A DNA stretch of 64,000 nucleotides. Origin: DASXKD01 sp963703605 (lineage in GTDB: Bacteria > Actinomycetota > Actinomycetes > Streptosporangiales > Streptosporangiaceae). Below, one piece after another: positions 18,438 through 26,150 of the stretch (positions are counted from its first letter, which is position 1; each line of letters starts with the position of its first letter). Both the position numbers and the translations under genes were made by a program. The notes under the pieces were generated by a model, which was given only the letters and a program-made list of their open reading frames with translations, was not told where the DNA came from and searched no databases. The DNA is taken from contig CAVPFC010000071.1 of NCBI GenBank assembly GCA_963703605.1, forward strand, positions 1-64,000. Reading direction: 5' to 3'.

Positions 18438-18535
18438 CCCCCTAACCCATACGTTCCCGTCGGAGCGCCATGCGCTGACCAGCGAGCGCTTGGGGGTGCC
18501 GTGCCCTGACGCATGGCATGGATTTGCCGCGCTGC

Positions 18536-20080
18536 TCAGTGCCCGGCTGGCGCAGGCTTGTCCACCGCGCGGTCGGCTCGCTCGGCGGCTGCGGTGATGT
18601 TGCGGAGCATCCCGCCGAATACCACGCCGTGGAACGGCGATATGGACCGCCAGTACGCGTGTCCGGCGAGCCCGCGCGGCTGGAAGATAGCCCGCTGGCT
18701 GTAGGTGGTCATGCCGTCATGGTCTCGGCCGACCGCCATTTCGAGCCAGGCCAGGCCGGGTAGCTTCATCTCCGCGCGCAGCCGCAGCAGCGATCCCGGT
18801 GTGATGGCCTCTACCCGCCAGAAGTCCAGCGCGTCGCCGGCGAGCAGGTGGCGCGGATCACGCCGGCCGCGGCGCAGCCCGACGCCGCCGGCGAGCCGGT
18901 CGAGCAGCCCGCGTACGGCCCACGCGGCGGGGAAAGAATACCACCCGGTCTCACCGCCGATGCCCTCGATGACCCGCCACAGGGCCGCCGGCGAAGCGCG
19001 GACGGCACTGATCCGTGCGTCTACGTAAAGCGAGCCACCGGCCCAGGACGGGTCGCTGGGCAGCGGGTCGCTGGGAGCGCCGGGCGTCGCGGCAGATGAC
19101 CAGCGGGTGGAGACCGCGCCCTCGCGGGTATGCCGCAGGGCCAAAGCGATGGCACGGTTAACGGGCAGCAGGCCCTCGGGCGGTTCCGGAACGTATGAGG
19201 CGATGTCGTGCTCGGAGCACACCACCTCGTTCCTGAGCGATTCGACCAGCGGCCTGGCCAGGCCGGCCGGCACCGGCGTCACCAGCCCGACCCACAGCGA
19301 CGACAGCCGCGGCGTGAGCAGCGGCACCGGAAGGAGTACGCGCGGCCGCAGCCCGGCCACCTCGGAGTAGCGGCGCATCATCTCCGCATACGTCAAGACG
19401 TCCGGGCCGCCGATGTCGAAGCGGCGATTGACGCCGGGAGGCAGCGCCGCGCAGCCGACGAGATAACGCAGCACATCATGGACGGCGATTGGCTGGATGC
19501 GGGTTTCCACCCATTTCGGGGTGACCATCACCGGCAGCCGTTCGGTGAGATACCGCAGCATCTCGAACGACGCTGACCCGCTGCCGATGATCACAGCGGC
19601 CTGCAGCGCGGCCGACGGCACGCCACTACCCAGCAGGATGTCCCCGACCTCCGCGCGCGAGCGCAGGTGCGGTGACAGGCCGCTGCCATCACCGGGAACG
19701 ATGCCGCCCAGATACACAATGCGCGTGACCCCGGCGGACATGGCGGCATCTGCGAAGATGCCCGCCGCGTCACGGTCCCGCTGTTCGAAGGACGCGCCTG
19801 TGCCCAGCGAGTGGATCAGGTAATAGGCCACATCCACACCCTCGAGGGCCCGCCGCACGCTGGCCCCCTCCAGTGCGTCGGCTGCCGCGATCTCAACGTC
19901 GCCGGACCAGGGCCGGTCGCTGAGCTTCCCCGGGTCGCGAGCCATGCACCGGACGGGATACCCCGCGGCGAGCAGGTCAGGAACTAGCCGCCCGCCGATG
20001 TAGCCAGATGCGCCGGTGACAAGGCAACGCAACGGTGATGGCCCCAGCCAGCGCGGCGTTGAGGGAGACGATTCGGCCAT
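18536..20080 (-). CDS. SDR-family NAD(P)-binding oxidoreductase with DUF2867 domain
   Basis: 514 residues in two parts. Residues 17-330 are an atypical SDR/NmrA-like Rossmann domain: CLVTGASGYIGGRLVPDLLAAGY (glycine motif), VDVAYYLIHSLG, RIVYLGGIVPG. Residues 345-500 are DUF2867, a START-like domain (SPAALWRVIEGIGGETGWYSFP, GDALDFWRVEAITPGSLLRLRAEMKLPG, YSQRAIFQPRGLAGHAYWRS). The length and order match the DUF2867-containing SDRs of actinomycetes and proteobacteria. It lies 20 bp downstream of a small membrane-protein gene in the same direction. A redox or lipid-related task is likely; the substrate is unknown. Confidence 0.9.
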   Translation of the reverse strand: MAESSPSTPRWLGPSPLRCLVTGASGYIGGRLVPDLLAAGYPVRCMARDPGKLSDRPWSGDVEIAAADALEGASVRRALEGVDVAYYLIHSLGTGASFEQRDRDAAGIFADAAMSAGVTRIVYLGGIVPGDGSGLSPHLRSRAEVGDILLGSGVPSAALQAAVIIGSGSASFEMLRYLTERLPVMVTPKWVETRIQPIAVHDVLRYLVGCAALPPGVNRRFDIGGPDVLTYAEMMRRYSEVAGLRPRVLLPVPLLTPRLSSLWVGLVTPVPAGLARPLVESLRNEVVCSEHDIASYVPEPPEGLLPVNRAIALALRHTREGAVSTRWSSAATPGAPSDPLPSDPSWAGGSLYVDARISAVRASPAALWRVIEGIGGETGWYSFPAAWAVRGLLDRLAGGVGLRRGRRDPRHLLAGDALDFWRVEAITPGSLLRLRAEMKLPGLAWLEMAVGRDHDGMTTYSQRAIFQPRGLAGHAYWRSISPFHGVVFGGMLRNITAAAERADRAVDKPAPAGH

Positions 20081-20100
20081 CTGGCGGTTCCTCGCCGGTC

Positions 20101-20301
20101 TCAGCTTCTTGCTCTGCGCGAGGAGCGCCCGGACACCGCGGTCACCGCCGAGTCGACCCCGTGGAGCAACTTCGCCGTACGGGCGGATGGGTCACGGCGT
20201 TCAGCTGCGACAGCGGGGCGATGGACAAGCAGCCGGGCCAGCGCCAGTGCGATGGCCAGCAACAGCCAGGTCCGCAGCCGGGCAGATAGAAAAACCCACA
20301 T
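20101..20301 (-). CDS. Small single-span membrane protein
   Basis: 66 residues: MWVFLSARLRTWLLLAIALALARLLVHRPA forms one N-terminal membrane helix with positive charges on both sides, then a basic polar tail (ERRDPSARTAKLLHGVDSAVTAVS). Similar small proteins occur beside SDR/DUF2867 genes in actinomycetes. The spacing of 20 bp to the downstream SDR suggests co-transcription. Function unknown. Confidence 0.55.
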   Translation of the reverse strand: MWVFLSARLRTWLLLAIALALARLLVHRPAVAAERRDPSARTAKLLHGVDSAVTAVSGRSSRRARS

Positions 20302-20647
20302 GCTCAGCGTCCCTTCTTTCTTCCCGCCTGGAGGCCGGGCCCTAGCCGCCCGGCGCTGATGTGCGGGACTCCTTACCGCACTGAGCTGTGCATCAGTGGC
20401 GTTGCCGACAGCCAGGTTGGCGCACAGCCGGGCGTGTCCCCCAGTGTCTTCGCGGCGCTACCCGCAGCGCGGCGCGCTAATCACTGCGCGGGAGAGGCGT
20501 GTCCTTGCGCGCTGCGGCCAAATCGCCGCATTCAGTGTCTTCCTGCCAGCAACTGCTGAGAGCCCGGCGTGGGCCTGGCGCCGGGGGTTTGGTGGCAGGG
20601 CTGGCGGGTAGCCGCCGCTGGATGCCAAGCGAGCCGGGAGGAGCAGC
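20302..20647. other. Intergenic region between divergent genes
   Basis: No gene seen. It separates the small membrane protein (minus) from the hemerythrin gene (plus) and should hold both promoters. The hemerythrin side ends in GGGAGGAGCAGC, a good ribosome site 8 bases before ATG 20648. Confidence 0.4.
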
Positions 20648-21148
20648 ATGTCATCTGATGCCATCGTGGTGCTGAAGGCCGATCACAAGGAAATCCGCAA
20701 CCTGTTCCGGAAGTTCCAAGCCGCTGGTGATAAGGCGGTCAAGACGAAAGCCAAGATTGTTGGGCAGATCATCGAACTGCTCACGGTGCACACCTACATC
20801 GAGAATGAGGTGATGTACCCGGAGGTCTGCGCGTTGCTCCCCGGCCTCAAGCACGACGTGCTGGAGTCCTACGAAGAACATCACGTGGCCGACGTCTTGT
20901 GTATGGAGCTGGCGGGCATGCCGGCCGGGGCGGAGCGCTTCGACGCCAAGGCCTCGGTGCTGATCGAGAACGTCAGCCATCACATCGAGGAGGAAGAACA
21001 GGATTGGTTCCCCAAGGTGCGGGCTGGCCTGGGCCGTAAACAGCTGCAGGAACTCGGGGCCAAGCTGGAGCGGGCCCGGGAGAAAGCGCCAAGGTCGCCG
21101 GCCCAGCCCAGTGCGCTGAAAAAGACGGTCGACGCCATCATCCCCTGA
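20648..21148 (+). CDS. Hemerythrin HHE domain protein
   Basis: 166 residues with the diiron ligand pattern of bacterial hemerythrins: H13 (KADHKEI), H48 and E52 (VHTYIENEV), H78 (EEHHVAD), H111/H112 and E116 (VSHHIEEEE). The four-helix bundle fills residues 5-125. A basic C-terminal tail (GRKQLQELGAKLERAREKAP) follows. Family members sense or store O2 or NO or help repair iron centres. It stands as a single gene with a strong ribosome site. Confidence 0.9.
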   Translation: MSSDAIVVLKADHKEIRNLFRKFQAAGDKAVKTKAKIVGQIIELLTVHTYIENEVMYPEVCALLPGLKHDVLESYEEHHVADVLCMELAGMPAGAERFDAKASVLIENVSHHIEEEEQDWFPKVRAGLGRKQLQELGAKLERAREKAPRSPAQPSALKKTVDAIIP

Positions 21149-21516
21149 AGGGCAAATACGCCTGTCTCAGCGCGGACGAAGGATGCACATGACAAACATG
21201 ACAAACATGACAAGGGAGCACAGCACTCGGCGAGCCACGTGCGCAATGCCTTCTGTGTATCTGCGCAGTGCCGCGGATTATGTGGTAACCGGGCTTCACC
21301 TGGTCGCTGGGGGCTGGTTCGGTTCCTGAGTCATGACGGTGGGCACGCGTCGACGTGGACTAATAGGGCGGGGAGTGGGATGTGAAGACCGCGGAGCCGG
21401 GCGGCTGGCCGCCGGTCTTGCTCAATACGTGTGGGCCGTTTCGCTGGGTCGACGCGAGGGGTCTGCGCCTGTTGACGCACCTGGGTTCGTGCTGGATCGC
21501 GGGGTAGGGGCGGCTC
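21149..21516. other. Intergenic region with a short tandem repeat
   Basis: At 21187-21213 the 9-mer ACATGACAA is repeated three times without interruption. Nothing else is recognisable in the 368 bp between the hemerythrin stop and the hydrolase start. Confidence 0.6.
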
Positions 21517-22401
21517 ATGTTCGATGGCTTCCAGCTGGACCGCGTCGACGTCGGGGAGGTGACGCTCCGCGTGCGGTACGGCGGTGAGGGGGAGCCGGTG
21601 GTGTTGCTGCATGGCCATCCGCGCACGCACACGACCTGGCATCGCGTGGCGCCCCAGCTCGCGGGGTCGTTCTTCGTGGTCTGCCCTGACCTGCGCGGGT
21701 ACGGCCAGTCGACGCTGCCGCCGGACGCGCCCGAGCACGCGCAGTCGTCCAAGCGTGCGATGGCTGGCGACGTTGTGGCACTCATGCGGCATCTCGGCCA
21801 TAACCGGTTCTCGGTCGTGGGTCATGACCGGGGCGCGCTGGTGGCCTTCCGCACGGCCATGGATCACCCGGGCGCCGTCGGGCGGCTTGCCGTGATGGAC
21901 GGCCTGCCGGTCATCGAGCACTTGGAGCGCCTGAATGAGGCGTTCGTGCGTACCTGGTGGCACTGGTGGTTTCTGGGCCAGACCGACAAGCCGGCGGAGG
22001 CGTTCATCAGCTCCGATCCAGGCCGCTGGTACCAGACCCCGTCACCTGCGGAGATGGGTGAGGGGAACCACGCCGACGTGTGGGCCGCCTTCGGCGATCC
22101 AGCCGTCGTCCATGGCATGTGCGAGGACTACCGCGCCGGCTTGCGCATCGACCGCGCACATGAGGAATATGACCGCGCCGCAGGCCGCAAGATCAGGTGC
22201 CCAATGCTGCTGCTGGTCTCGGCTGGCGACGACCTCGACATCCACGGCGACCCTGAGGCGATCTGGCGGCCATGGGCAGCCGGCGAGCTGCGCAGCCGCC
22301 CGATCCACTCTGGGCATCACCAGGCCGAACAGGCGCCAGACGAGCTCGCCTTGGCGCTTCTGGAGTTCCTTGGCGGTCCCGCTTCTGATCACGATGCGTG
22401 A
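21517..22401 (+). CDS. Alpha/beta hydrolase, haloacetate-dehalogenase-like
   Basis: 294 residues with the alpha/beta-hydrolase fold. The oxyanion loop is HGHPRTHTTW at 32-41, the nucleophile elbow is VGHDRGA with Asp104, followed by AFRTAMDHPG, and the catalytic His lies in SGHHQAEQAPDELA near 270. An Asp nucleophile in GHDRG, an HGHPRT oxyanion loop and a WHWWF cap segment are features of fluoroacetate/haloacetate dehalogenases and related epoxide hydrolases. A dehalogenase is the best guess but the cap pocket cannot be judged by eye. Confidence 0.85.
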   Translation: MFDGFQLDRVDVGEVTLRVRYGGEGEPVVLLHGHPRTHTTWHRVAPQLAGSFFVVCPDLRGYGQSTLPPDAPEHAQSSKRAMAGDVVALMRHLGHNRFSVVGHDRGALVAFRTAMDHPGAVGRLAVMDGLPVIEHLERLNEAFVRTWWHWWFLGQTDKPAEAFISSDPGRWYQTPSPAEMGEGNHADVWAAFGDPAVVHGMCEDYRAGLRIDRAHEEYDRAAGRKIRCPMLLLVSAGDDLDIHGDPEAIWRPWAAGELRSRPIHSGHHQAEQAPDELALALLEFLGGPASDHDA

Positions 22402-22525
22402 CTCTGGCCAGCGAAGAAGACGCCCGGCGCCGCGGAGGTCATACGATCCGATGCCATACACGATCAATGATTGGGACTGGTCCGCCGCAGCAGGTCATGC
22501 TTAGCCGCCGGGCAGCGGGTAGCTG

Positions 22526-23209
22526 ATGGACATGACCGCAACCGTCACGGCCGCCCTGTTCGATGTGGACGGGACCCTGGTCGACACCAACTACCTGCAC
22601 GCCGTCACCTGGTGGCAGGCGTTCGCCCAAGCGGGGCACGACGTGCCGATGGCACCGATACACCGGGCCATCGGCATGGGCTCGGACCAGCTCCTGGACG
22701 CGCTGCTGCCAGCCAGCCGGGACACCGGGGCAGACCCTGGCATCCGCGCCGCCCACAGCGCGCTCTACGCGACGTACTGGTCCCGGATCAGGCCGCTTCC
22801 TGGCGCCGCTGAGCTGCTGCGCGCCAGCCGGAAGTCGGGCCTCACGGTCGTCTTGGCCAGCTCCGCCGACCCGCAGGAGTTCGCGGTGCTGCGCGAGGTC
22901 CTCGGCGCGGAGGACGCCATAGACGAAGCCACGTCGGCAGGCGACGTCGACACCAGCAAACCAGCACCCGATCTGGTAGAGGTCGCGCTGCGCAAGGCCA
23001 GCGCCCCGCCCGAGGGGGCGGTGTTCGTCGGCGACACGGTCTGGGATGTGCGGGCGTGCCAGCGGGCGGGCGTGCCGTGCATCGCGCTGCGCAGCGGGGG
23101 AATCGGTGCCGCGGAACTGCTGGACGCGGGAGCCGTAGCGATCTTCTACGACCCGGCGGACCTGCTGGAGTCAACCGGGGGGCAGCTGGCGCAGGCGCTG
23201 CCTGGATGA
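22526..23209 (+). CDS. HAD-superfamily hydrolase, phosphoglycolate-phosphatase-like
   Basis: 227 residues with all four HAD motifs: DVDGTLVD (Asp13 nucleophile, Asp15 acid/base), VVLASSAD (motif II Ser), the Lys in SKPAPDLVEVAL (motif III), and FVGDTVWDVRACQRAG (motif IV acidic pair). A C1 helical cap lies at 25-90. The set fits the Gph/beta-phosphoglucomutase-like branch acting on small phosphate esters. The start may be the second ATG (MTATV). No operon partner is obvious. Confidence 0.85.
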   Translation: MDMTATVTAALFDVDGTLVDTNYLHAVTWWQAFAQAGHDVPMAPIHRAIGMGSDQLLDALLPASRDTGADPGIRAAHSALYATYWSRIRPLPGAAELLRASRKSGLTVVLASSADPQEFAVLREVLGAEDAIDEATSAGDVDTSKPAPDLVEVALRKASAPPEGAVFVGDTVWDVRACQRAGVPCIALRSGGIGAAELLDAGAVAIFYDPADLLESTGGQLAQALPG

Positions 23210-23289
23210 ATGGCGGCCCGCAGTCCGGGTAGTGGCCCGCGCACCAGGCGCGGGAGCGCCGGCCGTCCAATTCGCAGGAGGTGGCCGAT

Positions 23290-23612
23290 ATGCCACGGGG
23301 ATCCAGCCCCAAACGGGAGCGACAGTACGAGCACATCAAGGACAGTGCCAAGCGGCGGGGGAAAGCACCGGCCGGGCCGAGGAGATCGCCGCGCGGACCG
23401 TGAACAAGGAGCGTGCCCGGTCCGGGGAGGCCAAGACGGCCAGCACGGCCTCTACGCAGGACATGTCGTCGGGGCGGCGTGGTGGCCTGCGCTCCCATCG
23501 GGGCGCCGGCGGCCCGACAAAGGCCCAGCTCTACGCGGAGGCACGCCGCCGCGGCGTGAAAGGCCGCTCAACGATGACCAAGGCGCAGCTTGCCCGCGCC
23601 GTCAGCCGCTGA
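23290..23612 (+). pseudogene. Plasmid-stabilization/Rho-N-like basic protein, frameshifted
   Basis: An ATG at 23290, after AGGAGG, begins MPRGSSPKRERQYEHIKDS. Around 23355-23365, in a run of G, the frame shifts, and the rest continues as TGRAEEIAARTVNKERAR, then GGLRSHRGAGGPTKAQLYAEARRRGVKGRS and MTKAQLARAVSR. Both parts belong to the short basic proteins annotated as plasmid stabilization proteins in actinomycetes, with a SAP/Rho-N-like C-terminal helix pair for DNA binding. A single indel separates it from an intact gene of about 107 codons. Confidence 0.7.
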
Positions 23613-23803
23613 CACGCGCTGGCCAGGCAGCCAGATGGGGCTCACCGCGGTGGACTACCGATCAGGGTGCCGCGTGGCGTTCGGCCTGGCCGGAGCCCCA
23701 CCGGCCAGCGTTGCCAGACGCCGTGGTGCCTCCTGCCCGATCCCCGGCTGGCACCCGGGCCGGCCCTCATCAGGACACTCAGCACCGGCGTTGGAGGAGC
23801 CAT

Positions 23804-24398
23804 GACAGCAACTGACATCGCTAGCGGTACCATGCGAGCACGGCAAAGCCTGCTCGGCATATACCTCAACGATCACCTTGCCGGCGCCACCGGTGGCGCC
23901 GAACTGGCTCGGCGAGTAGCACGATCACACCATGGCGAGGACGGCGAAGGAGACCTTCAGCGTCTCGCCGCTGAGGTCACCCAAGACCGCGCCGCGCTAC
24001 TGGACATCATGGCCGCGCTCCGCGTCCCGGTCCGCTCCTACAAGGTCTATGCCGCATGGATCGGTGAGAAGGCCGCCCGGCTGAAGCTCAACGGCTACCT
24101 GCTCACCCCTTCGCCGCTCAGCAAGCTGGAAGAGCTCGAAATGATGCGACTCGGCGTCGAGGGCAAGGCCGCTGGCTGGCGTACCCTACGGGCTCTGGCC
24201 CAGGCAGACCACCGGCTCGACCCCGCCCGGCTGGACGAGCTCATCTCCCGGGCCCGGCGTCAGGCCGATCTCCTCGAAGAGCTTCGCATTCGCGCCGCGG
24301 AGCTGGTCATCAGCCTGGAACAGGCGTGCACGGCGCGGGCGAAGTGTTCCAGCGGGATGGCGCACAGGCACTGGGGCAGCCCGGGCTCGTTGAAGTAG
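23804..24398 (+). CDS. Helical hypothetical protein, C-terminus replaced
   Basis: Starts MTATDIASGTM after GGAGG. Residues 1-170 look like an actinomycete conserved helical protein: LLGIYLNDHLAGATGGAELARR, AAEVTQDRAALLDIMAALRVPVRSYKVYAAWIGEKAARLKLNGYLL, LSKLEELEMMRLGVEGKAAGWRTL. The ferritin-like pattern of long helices is suggestive but no metal ligands stand out. From about 24320 the frame reads antisense through an alpha/beta-hydrolase fragment, so the last 25 residues are foreign. Function unknown. Confidence 0.6.
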
Positions 24399-24619
24399 CC
24401 CAATGCCAGCGCTGGGTACCCGCCCATCGCCAGCGCTGCGGCGGTGATGGTGTCCTCGCCGCCACCGGAGCCGCCGAGCACCACGACGGCCGGTGCTTTG
24501 GGCGTGGCCTTGTCCGGGGTGAACAAGGTGCTGGCAAAGCCGTCACGGCGCATCGTCTGCACGCTGGGCGCGGGTCTTGAACGACCACATGCGGGCCAGC
24601 GTCGCGGCAGCCTCGGCAT
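24320..24619 (-). pseudogene. Acyl-CoA thioesterase/BAAT-type alpha/beta hydrolase fragment
   Basis: Minus-strand reading gives VQTMRRDGFASTLFTPDKATPKAPAVVVLGGSGGGEDTI, then AMGGYPALALGYFNEPGLPQCL and IPLEHFARAV. This is the first third of the catalytic domain in BAAT/acyl-CoA thioesterase proteins (GGSGGG turn and ALAYF-like strand). The nucleophile elbow that should follow is missing: at about 24320 the sequence switches to the 3' part of the neighbouring helical-protein gene. A clean recombination or deletion junction is likely. Confidence 0.7.
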
Positions 24620-25043
24620 GCCCGCCGACCATCACTTCCAGCCGGTGTAACCCGCGGCGCCCATGAAGAACTGGGTGGCCCCGCCGATCGTAATGATCGG
24701 GGTATGACTATGCGCAGGCGTGCATCAGCATGTGCTCAGAGGGCGCGCTGTCATCGGCGATGTGAGAACGTGTTCCTGACCGCCATGACCGGGCTGCCGA
24801 CGTAGATCCATCATCGGCCGAAACGAATACCGGCGGCCAGGCCGACGCTGACAGCTTCGCTGCCGCCGGGTCACTGGGCAACTGGCAGCTACGTTCAGTG
24901 ACCGAATCCGCCAGGCACTGCACCAGCGCCGTGGAACGAGCCGTGGGACCAGCACCGCCCGTATCCCTGTGCAATGTGTGCCTTCCGGGCATCCACGTGT
25001 GGCATCTGTGCGGGTAGAACGCCTGGACTGGCCCAGCAGCCCA
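24620..25043. other. Stretch without a gene; upstream arm of a duplicated attachment region
   Basis: No protein recognised. From about 24895 to 25043 the sequence is a diverged copy of about 35997-36145: both contain CGTTCAGTGACSG, GTGGAACG, TGTGC and CTTCCGGGCA blocks in the same order, ahead of the same tRNA-Lys 3' half. This looks like the att arm of related integrating elements. Confidence 0.5.
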
Positions 25044-25086
25044 CTTTTAATCCGTTGGTTCAGGGTTCGAGCCCCTGGCGCCCCAC
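25044..25086 (+). repeat. tRNA-Lys 3' half, direct repeat copy 1 (candidate att site)
   Basis: The 43 bp from 25044 begin with an anticodon loop CTTTTAA (anticodon TTT, Lys), then a variable loop, a T-arm (CAGGG TTCGAGC CCCTG) and the acceptor 3' strand GCGCCCC, with an encoded CCA at 25085-25088. The bases before it cannot pair as the 5' anticodon stem or acceptor strand, so there is no full tRNA gene. The same 43 bp occur unchanged at 36146-36188, same orientation. Tyrosine-integrase elements use tRNA 3' ends as attachment sites and leave such copies. Confidence 0.8.
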
Positions 25087-25425
25087 CAGCGAAAACGTCG
25101 CTTGTTGATCTTGTTTCGTGGAACGAGTACTCCGTTCCACGAAACAGCACCCACTCTTGCCTGCGGGTGAGGCATTCGATCACGCAAAGTGACTGCCAAC
25201 CGCTGCGCCACCAGGCTACGACGGACGTGCCTGTGCCCAGAAGGCTCTACCGGACCTCATTCTGCATCTGCGCGTGGCTGAAAACGTGAGCCCGGGTCAT
25301 GGCGCGGCGTCGTGTAATGCGTGACCTGTCCGCTGAGGGTCGGCACCGTTGCAGGGGTTACTGCACGTCCCGGGCGTAGGGGCCAATGTCGGCACCTTGG
25401 TTGAGGTGCCCGTCTCGGGGTTGCG
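25087..25425. other. Region after the att-like repeat, no gene seen
   Basis: 339 bp without a recognisable protein or RNA. At about 25118-25145 there is GGAACGAGTACTCCGTTCC, an inverted repeat (GGAACG, CGTTCC) centred on an AGTACT palindrome, repeated partly as TTCCACGAAAC. It could be an operator or recombinase arm site. Confidence 0.35.
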
Positions 25426-26073
25426 TTAGGCCAGTGCGGGTACCGGGGCCCACAGGGCGTCGATGGCGCGCTCGGCCTCGGCGAGGCTCTGGTCCGCTAG
25501 CGGGATCAGTTCGGCCATGGCCGGGTTCACATGGGCGAGGGTGAGCTCGGCGGTGATGAAGCGCGGTTCCAGTCCGGTGAGCGAGATGGCGTGCGGAAGC
25601 CATGGTTCGGCGTGGTCCCACCCGTGCCGGGGTGTGCCTTCGGCGTAGCCCCCGCCGCGGCTGGCGAGTACGACGAACTCGCGGCCGCCGAGCAGGGGGG
25701 CCTTGGTCTCGGGATCGTGCGACAGCCCGGGCCCGATGAGGTGGTCGAGCCAGGCCTTGACGCTGCTGGGTGCGCCGAAGTTGTACAGCGGAAGCCCCAG
25801 CAGGATCGTGTCCGCTTCCCTGATCTCGTTGACCAGTTCTTCACTCAGCGCCCACGATGCGGCCTGTGCCGGGGTGCGCTGCTCGGGCGGCACCAACCGG
25901 GCCAGGCCGGTGGCCGCGTCGAAGTGCGGGACGGGATGGCTGCCCAGGTCCCGGTAGGTCACGGTGCCACCGGGATGCGCAGCGAGCCAGACGTCCTTCG
26001 CGCGCGCGGTGAGCCTGCGGCTGACCGACCGATCACCCTGGATGCTTGAGTCGATGTGCAGCAGATGCGCCAT
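25426..26073 (-). CDS. FMN-dependent NADH-azoreductase (flavodoxin-like fold)
   Basis: 215 residues. The start MAHLLHIDSSIQGDRSVSRRL carries the FMN phosphate-binding loop of AzoR/NQO-like proteins. LLGLPLYNFGAPSSVKAWLDHLIGPG is the PLYNF motif region, and VVLASRGGGYAEG matches the second flavin-contact loop. Length fits AzoR (about 200 residues). It follows the LLM-hemerythrin gene in the same direction with 77 bp between, so they may be one transcript controlled by the divergent MarR regulator. AzoR enzymes reduce quinones and azo or nitro compounds. Confidence 0.85.
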   Translation of the reverse strand: MAHLLHIDSSIQGDRSVSRRLTARAKDVWLAAHPGGTVTYRDLGSHPVPHFDAATGLARLVPPEQRTPAQAASWALSEELVNEIREADTILLGLPLYNFGAPSSVKAWLDHLIGPGLSHDPETKAPLLGGREFVVLASRGGGYAEGTPRHGWDHAEPWLPHAISLTGLEPRFITAELTLAHVNPAMAELIPLADQSLAEAERAIDALWAPVPALA

Positions 26074-26150
26074 GTCGTTTCCCTTCTTGGATGGTGAGTT
26101 CGCTGCCCTTGTCCACTTCGGGCGAGCGCGACGTCCTGGGCTGACGGGCG

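Noticed and set aside
25020..25090. Complete tRNA-Lys gene
   Set aside because: Only the 3' half is present. Upstream bases do not pair with the anticodon or acceptor stems at either copy.
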